From positions 31,809 through 95,808 of the forward strand of contig JAGEMR010000114.1 in the NCBI GenBank assembly GCA_021030915.1: a stretch of 64,000 nt of DNA, given 5' to 3'. This document shows positions 59,045 to 64,000 of the stretch, in pieces. This DNA comes from Astrothelium macrocarpum. Lineage: Eukaryota; Ascomycota; Dothideomycetes; Trypetheliales; Trypetheliaceae. Both the position numbers and the translations under genes were made by a program. The notes beneath the pieces were generated by a model. The model searched no databases and was not told the origin of the DNA. It saw nothing but the letters and a program-made list of their open reading frames with translations. How positions within the stretch are numbered: the first letter of the stretch is position 1; every line of letters begins with the position of its first letter.

Positions 59045-60201
59045 AAGAAAGTTGTGCCGATAAATGACTAGTAATCAAGATTGGTGTCTCGTTTGACCCG
59101 TGACCCAATGACCAAATCGTGTCACATTCACAATCTTGTGTGAGCTCGTCAGCTTTGGCGCGTCGACTCAGGGTTTGCTAAGGTCCGCTATTCACATTCG
59201 ACGAAGCTTCAACTGCAAAGTATTGTGTCACCTGACAGATTTGGTCATTTGTAGGACAGACGGTCTTCACTGCTTGGCAGGATCTTCCATGAACAGGATC
59301 AAAAGTCTGAGACTAATTAAATGAAAGTCCGCACTTTCGATTTCCCAATGACCAGACCGTGATTAACTTACCCTTTTATCAATATCAATATATCGGCTGT
59401 CTAGTATGTCGGCTCTCGTGATATTTAGCTCCGTCAATTTGCGCACCGATCCACATGTCCAGGGTATTTTGAAATCAGAAAATCCAGTGAGGACTTGCTT
59501 CCAATTTTATTGGCGCTCGACAGTAGCCAAATTTCAATACCCCAACCTAAAAACACCCGGGCCGCCAGATCTCCAAGTTCTAGACAATTGGACTCCACCA
59601 CTGGAAAACAATGAATCTTAGAGGATTACATCAATCTTGTTACCGAACGCCCCAACAACCTATGAAGCAAGGATGGCAAGACAGACGAGACAGAAATGCG
59701 GTGCAGGAGCTTGGTTTTGTTAGGAGGAAGAGAGACCAGCCGGGGTGGAGGGTGGCTCTGGCTTCAACTCTCACTCGGTCACTAGTAGTCATATCTTGGG
59801 CCCTTGGATAATATTGACGGTAGGGCTGGATGCTCTATGTTTAGCATGCTATAAAATTCTCTAGCTAGCATTTGCACTTAGCTTCCTTATGCTACCTTTT
59901 ACGAAGCAGCGTCAATTTATCAGCCGCGGTCATCAGTTCCTCCCCGGTTTTAACATGTAGATCGGTACTTGTAACAGAGTAAACACAAGTATGCCCCTTG
60001 ATCATCGCATTGCCTTCTGAGGCCTGCTTCTTCTGCAAGTAATTACGGAGCGATAGATAATCGTATTCTCTTCAATAGCATGATTGCAACATTGCCCAAC
60101 GCATGACTTTCCAGTTATCCAGGAAAGATATCAAGTTGTCTACGAGGGTAGCTCTCGAACCTAATATGGTCAGTCAATCAATCTACAAGTACAAGACTGG
60201 C
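59045..60201. other. 1.2-kb interval
   Basis: No supported gene. On the minus strand at 60140-60160, a short segment GTTCGAGAGCTACCC follows a TTAG acceptor-like site and would read VRELPS. It is a possible relic of the repeated tail exon of the neighbouring glycoprotein gene. Confidence 0.35.
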
Positions 60202-61132
60202 TCAACTAGCCTCTGCGTGTCCAGGAAGCTCTTTAACCTAATTACATTAGTCGATTGGTTTGTAAATGCAAAGTTAGCTTAACTAACATCTGCATTCCCG
60301 GGCAGCTCGAAATGCTGGATATGTATTGTTTGAGAATCAAGTTCGGGTTTTGACCACGCCTTATTGGTTTCCTTCATGCTCTTCTTCTTCCACCATCGAC
60401 GCAAGACACAGAATCCAGCCAGAGCTGCCATAACAACCAAAAATGATATTGCTACTCCAATGCCGATTTTTGCGCCTGCAGGGAGGCCTGTAGCTTGCGC
60501 AGTCGTAGTTATCGTGACTACCGGAGCTGCCGTGGCCGTGGTCAAGGGCGTGGAGGTGGCTGAGGCAAGACTGGTGGACGACAAGGAGGACGTGGGAATG
60601 TTATCGAGTATCGCTTCATCTGTACTCTGCCATCTGACTTGTATAGAGTATGCGTTGAATCCTCCGCTGGTTATGGTCGAACTGCCAATGGGTCTGTCGG
60701 TAGTCCACAATTGGACAACGGTAGAAGTAGGCGTCGAAATGCTCGAGATGCATGAGAACGTGCTCCACCAAGGGAAGAAGTGGGAAGCGCTTGTATCCAC
60801 ACACGAATAACCGCTATCAACAGAATTAGCCTGTTGTCCACTTCCGAAGTTTGCCTATTTGTTCATTACCTGGGGCAGCAAGTAGCTACAGTCTCAATGC
60901 CAGTCGGCAGGAACCTGGTAGAGGCACAGACAATACTGTAGCTTGATGGGCACTTGCCCGGTGAAAAATAATCAGTCGAACCGGTAGCCCATCCTGAAGG
61001 ATAGCAGTCACTGTAGCTTGGCGTAGGACCAAGAACCAATTGAGCCATGTAAACATAGTAAGCACTAGAAAAACAAGATGCTGGCGGCGTGAACAATGTG
61101 GTTAGCGGTAGTGGTGCGCGTGTAGTCGACAT
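60202..61132 (-). CDS. Ser/Thr-rich single-pass surface glycoprotein, ~274 aa
   Basis: Exons 60870-61132, 60288-60813 and a small 60202-60237, introns of 56 and 50 nt, all in phase. There is no classical signal peptide: it begins MSTTRAPLPLTTLFTPPASC. The Cys-containing extracellular part (SDCYPSGW, CPSSYSIVC, TCCPSGYSC) follows, then a Thr/Ser/Ala stalk, one membrane helix (IGIGVAISFLVVMAALAGF), a basic RRWWKKK stop-transfer and a cytoplasmic tail with ELPGNAD. The last intron extends the tail by VKELPGHAEAS; if it is retained, translation instead stops at 60279 after ELPGNADVS. The layout matches the gene at 18.4-19.4 kb, but the ectodomains differ. Function is unknown; the type is frequent at the ascomycete cell surface. 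Confidence 0.75.
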
Positions 61133-61969
61133 TTTTTCATGTATGAGCGAAGAGATACAAATCTCAGATTCGTGCTGTATAGATGGTCCAAAGGCGATAC
61201 TCTTCAGCTTGACAAGCTTTCTCCTGAGCGCTATTTTCGCTACCTGGCACCGTCTCAGCGGTTAATTAATTGGCCCCATTAAGCTTGCGACCACAATCTT
61301 CAGCCTTGCGAGCTTTCTTCTCAGCGCCATTTGCAACGCCCATTGCTATGCCAGCAGGGAATCAATTGGCTCTACTACTAGCCTGCGACAGTTCTGAGAC
61401 GGTTGTACTGAAGATTGTGAAGAGCTGCGAAGCTTCGAATGGGTTGACATTATCCAAGGGGTCGAATTCGATATAAAGATGGTTAATGGCCGTTTCGCGA
61501 TAGGTAACGTATGGAAGGGGCTAAGCTCGGACCCTCTTTTGGATACACCTGCCCTCCCGACCTCGCAACTACACACCTTCGATTCGATTCCCCTACGAGC
61601 ACGCTTTCCCTGACACCACTTTCTACATATGCCGGGTCCGCGTTTTCAGAGACATTTGGAACATGAATTTGACTACTATTGGACGTTGTGACATTCATAC
61701 CATTTATCGCGCCGGGGAGTCCTATAACAAATGCCCAGCCAACTGCATTGCTTGCGCTATAGGACTTCTTTTGCAACTACGACTAATACCATGGCTGCTC
61801 CCATCAAGAGGAGCGCTGAGTCGTTTGAACGCATCAAGCAGGAAGAATGATTGAAACGGTTGAAAACCGAAGACTTCTATATTAGCCACCTCTGGAAGCT
61901 CGATAATCAATTTATCCAAATATACTGTTCCTCAAGCGCTGCTCGGCGATGAAACGGCCAGGACAAGTC
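61133..61969. other. 0.8-kb interval
   Basis: Short frames on both strands; one minus-strand frame contains IIELPEVANIEVFGF. None is strong enough to call. No repeat or RNA gene recognised. Confidence 0.35.
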
Positions 61970-63024
61970 CTACGATGCAGCATTCAGTAGCATTAACGGA
62001 TACAACGCATCATCATAAATATCGTACAGCTGGCTTGGAGCCATGAAATCAGAAGCATCTAACGAGAAGAAGACCATTCCGGAACCGATGTGGTTTGAAA
62101 CCGGGAACCGATAATGAGGGGACATTTTTGGCCGACGGCCTAGCCAAGTAGAGATATGCGGAACGATTTTCTCCATGACGGCATTGTCATGCGCTTCGAA
62201 AGCTTTGTCAAGAATGACATTGTACTTCGCATTATCGATGAGATTTTGTAACTATTATATAACTTCATTAGCAATTGTCACCCCCGCGTTGAAGTCTTCA
62301 TGTCATGACTTACCACGCCATGCGCATAAAATACCTCTACAGGAGTTGGATGAGGCTCACGTCCGAGAGAGACAAAGAGAGTCGGCTTCTCGGTGTGGGA
62401 AGAAAGTTCCGCTGCCAGCTTGAGCCATTCGATGCAAGAAGTTGAGAGGAAACTGTACCATGCGTAATTAACGCACGGTGCGAAGTGTTCACTGCTGATC
62501 TGAAGCTCCAATCTACGCACCCTCGCAAGTGCATGCTTTGAGGTAAAATGAGATAATAGAATCTCTTCAGTGCTCGGTTTCCAGAGAGGATGGTTGCTGT
62601 AGGGATTTGGCACTGGATGTGAGAATACCAACGGTTTCTTTTGTAAGACCGCCATGGCTTCCAAATGTATTTGTTGACTGAGAAGGAGAATAGTAGGCGT
62701 AGTGAGTTTGGGTAATTGAGATTGCCACACACGTGCGGGTATGAACCATTCGTCTGGTTCTACACGAAGCGGCCCATCATCTCGGAACCAGCCTCCATGG
62801 GGAGGATCTCGTCTGCAGGTATTGATGCGCCTGCGGAATTCTTCGATTTGGACAGTGATATCATTCCAATCAACAGCGTAAGAGTAAATCTTGTCTCGTA
62901 GTTCCCGTGGCAAGTCGAGTAGCAAAACCATCTTGGAGTTTCGTAGTGGATGGGAAGGTCGGAGAAATCTATCGACAAGAGTGTACTCGGATATACAATA
63001 TATATGGGTTGAGGCTTCATGCAA
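61970..63024 (-). CDS. LPRELRD-type (2EXR/F-box-like) fungal protein, copy 2, ~330 aa
   Basis: Two exons, 62314-63024 and 61970-62251, with a 62-nt intron in phase 0. The N-terminal motif LLLDLPRELRDKIYSYAVDWND, then QLPKLTTPTILLLSQQIH, VLQKKPLVFSHP and RVRRLELQIS run parallel to the gene at 58073-59044. The C-terminal exon (NAKYNVILDKAFEAHDNAVM) is longer than that of copy 1. The duplicate genes are on the same strand about 3 kb apart, separated by the glycoprotein gene. The internal Met at 62931 (MVLLLDLP) is the likely start by comparison with the paralog, giving about 299 aa. Function is unknown; an F-box-like role is inference only. Confidence 0.8.
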
Positions 63025-63697
63025 CTCACAACCAGATGGCTCACAAGATCGCCCTCTTGTGAGACCGCTCGACTACTAGTAGTCACAAAGAGTATAATTA
63101 TTTGCTTTTTGGAAGGACCTCGCATAGATTATGTGAGCTTGACGCCAAAAGGTACGCTCACACAACACTTTTTCAGGCTAATAGTAAAGCTTTTTCCATG
63201 CGAAATGAGGTATTGACCTATTACATGGTGTGACAATTCTAGCCACTATATTGAGATGATTCAAGCTAGTAAATATTCAACAGTCTCTTAGAGTGCGTTT
63301 GAGAAGAGGAAATTGAAAATCTGCCGGGTGTGAACATCGAGGAATCGTAGGTACGAAAGCGTGCCATAGGAGCCATTTCTATTGGATCAAAGTGGTTGAG
63401 AAAACAAACACTGTGCTGTCGAAAGGTCACCTATCCTGTGAGTGCACTACCGAAGTGACATGGAATAAGATCGCAACAATGTCCCTCATCTTTAAGCGTT
63501 CCTTACCATGCCTTTGCTATTGTCTTGATAGACCAAGCGCACCAAGGCTGTTCGGACAGGTCAGTCTACCTTTCATGGAAGAGTATCGAAGAGGCTGAGG
63601 TCTGCGTAAGCCGAGTGAAGATCGTGTCTCTATTAGTTGCTCTTCTTGAAAATACACGTGAAGCATAAAGCCACTCCGCATTTCCCCCCAAATCAAA
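63025..63697. other. 0.7-kb interval
   Basis: Upstream of the LPRELRD copy 2 gene. Short frames without recognisable domains. Confidence 0.4.
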
Positions 63698-64000
63698 TCA
63701 AGGTTTATCTGACATCATGACCTTCAATCCATGGCCTTCGTTCTGGGCCAAGCACCACCAGACGTATGTGGATGCTTGATCAAACATTAGATTGGTAAGA
63801 TGCAGGACATTCTCCATATTTTGGAATGATGGAAAACGGCAGAGATCCTTGAGACTGATGTATGCCTTGCTGCGTAAATAGAAAACCAAGGGATCTTCAG
63901 GAACGAGCCAAAACAAGCCCGAAAATACACTCGCGTGAAGGTTGGGCGTCCTCTCAGGCAGCCCCGCACGTCCGCACCCTCCGCACCACCAAATTTGTAT
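63698..64000 (-). CDS. Partial gene, 3' end only, runs off the right edge
   Basis: A minus-strand frame is open from the window edge (64000) to a stop at 63698, 100 codons without interruption. It reads through LPERTPNLHASVFSGLFWLV, SKAYISLKDLCRFPSF, MENVLHLTNLMFD and ends GHGLKVMMSDKP. The sequence looks like a real protein C-terminus (mixed helices, no low complexity), but I do not recognise the family. The gene's remainder lies outside the window. Confidence 0.4.
   Translation of the reverse strand: MQIWWCGGCGRAGLPERTPNLHASVFSGLFWLVPEDPLVFYLRSKAYISLKDLCRFPSFQNMENVLHLTNLMFDQASTYVWWCLAQNEGHGLKVMMSDKP

Noticed and set aside
1..64000. tRNA, rRNA and CRISPR elements
   Set aside because: Scanning by eye found no convincing tRNA A/B-box pair or cloverleaf and no rRNA. 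No CRISPR-like array exists; the only regular repeat is the 16-bp tandem at 49.3 kb without spacers. A tRNAscan run would be decisive.

Overview
The window is nuclear DNA of a filamentous ascomycete (Pezizomycotina). The evidence is short GT-AG introns (mostly 45-115 nt), three heterokaryon-incompatibility (HET) domain genes, a DUF6594 gene, fungal-type O-methyltransferases, a cysteine/serine-rich cell-surface glycoprotein pair, and fungal versions of core genes (Ssb-type Hsp70, CaM kinase, Rsc4-like bromodomain protein). The species cannot be named from the sequence. The first ~1.1 kb is almost pure A+T and looks like the edge of an AT-rich isochore, such as decayed or RIP-mutated repeat.

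Layout. 1-33 kb is accessory DNA with wide gaps: HET gene 1 (1.8-3.6 kb), a membrane-containing HET gene 2 (6.2-8.7 kb), a divergent O-methyltransferase / glutathionyl-hydroquinone-reductase pair (9.7-13.4 kb), a GH47 alpha-mannosidase diverging from a mucin-like membrane protein (16.2-19.4 kb), a small unknown gene (22.3 kb), two unknown minus-strand genes of which one carries a retropepsin-like DTG motif (24.7-27.9 kb), a DUF6594 membrane protein (28.5-29.6 kb) and HET gene 3 (30.2-32.6 kb). A secreted berberine-bridge-type FAD oxidase follows (33.7-35.7 kb). 37.8-49.2 kb is a denser block of conserved housekeeping genes: Ssb-type Hsp70, a UBE2W-like E2, a CaM kinase, an Rsc4-like tandem bromodomain protein and a C2H2 zinc-finger protein. 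From 50 kb the accessory character returns: FAD monooxygenase, an SDR with a long Ser-rich insert, a helix-turn-helix/O-methyltransferase fusion, two paralogous genes sharing an LPRELRD N-terminus, a second cell-surface glycoprotein, and the 3' end of a gene entering from the right edge.

Exon structures were worked out by hand. Each proposed intron keeps reading phase and joins blocks that make sense for the protein family, but none is confirmed by transcripts. Several introns are in-frame and stop-free, so reading open frames alone would give wrong proteins for the Hsp70, E2 and SDR genes.

No clustered pathway is evident. The two methyltransferases, FAD enzymes, SDR and GST-like protein are scattered among unrelated genes, so I do not claim a biosynthetic cluster. 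The most unusual item is the gene at 55.5-57.5 kb. It encodes, in one uninterrupted reading frame, a Tc1/mariner-like bipartite DNA-binding module followed by a complete fungal O-methyltransferase.
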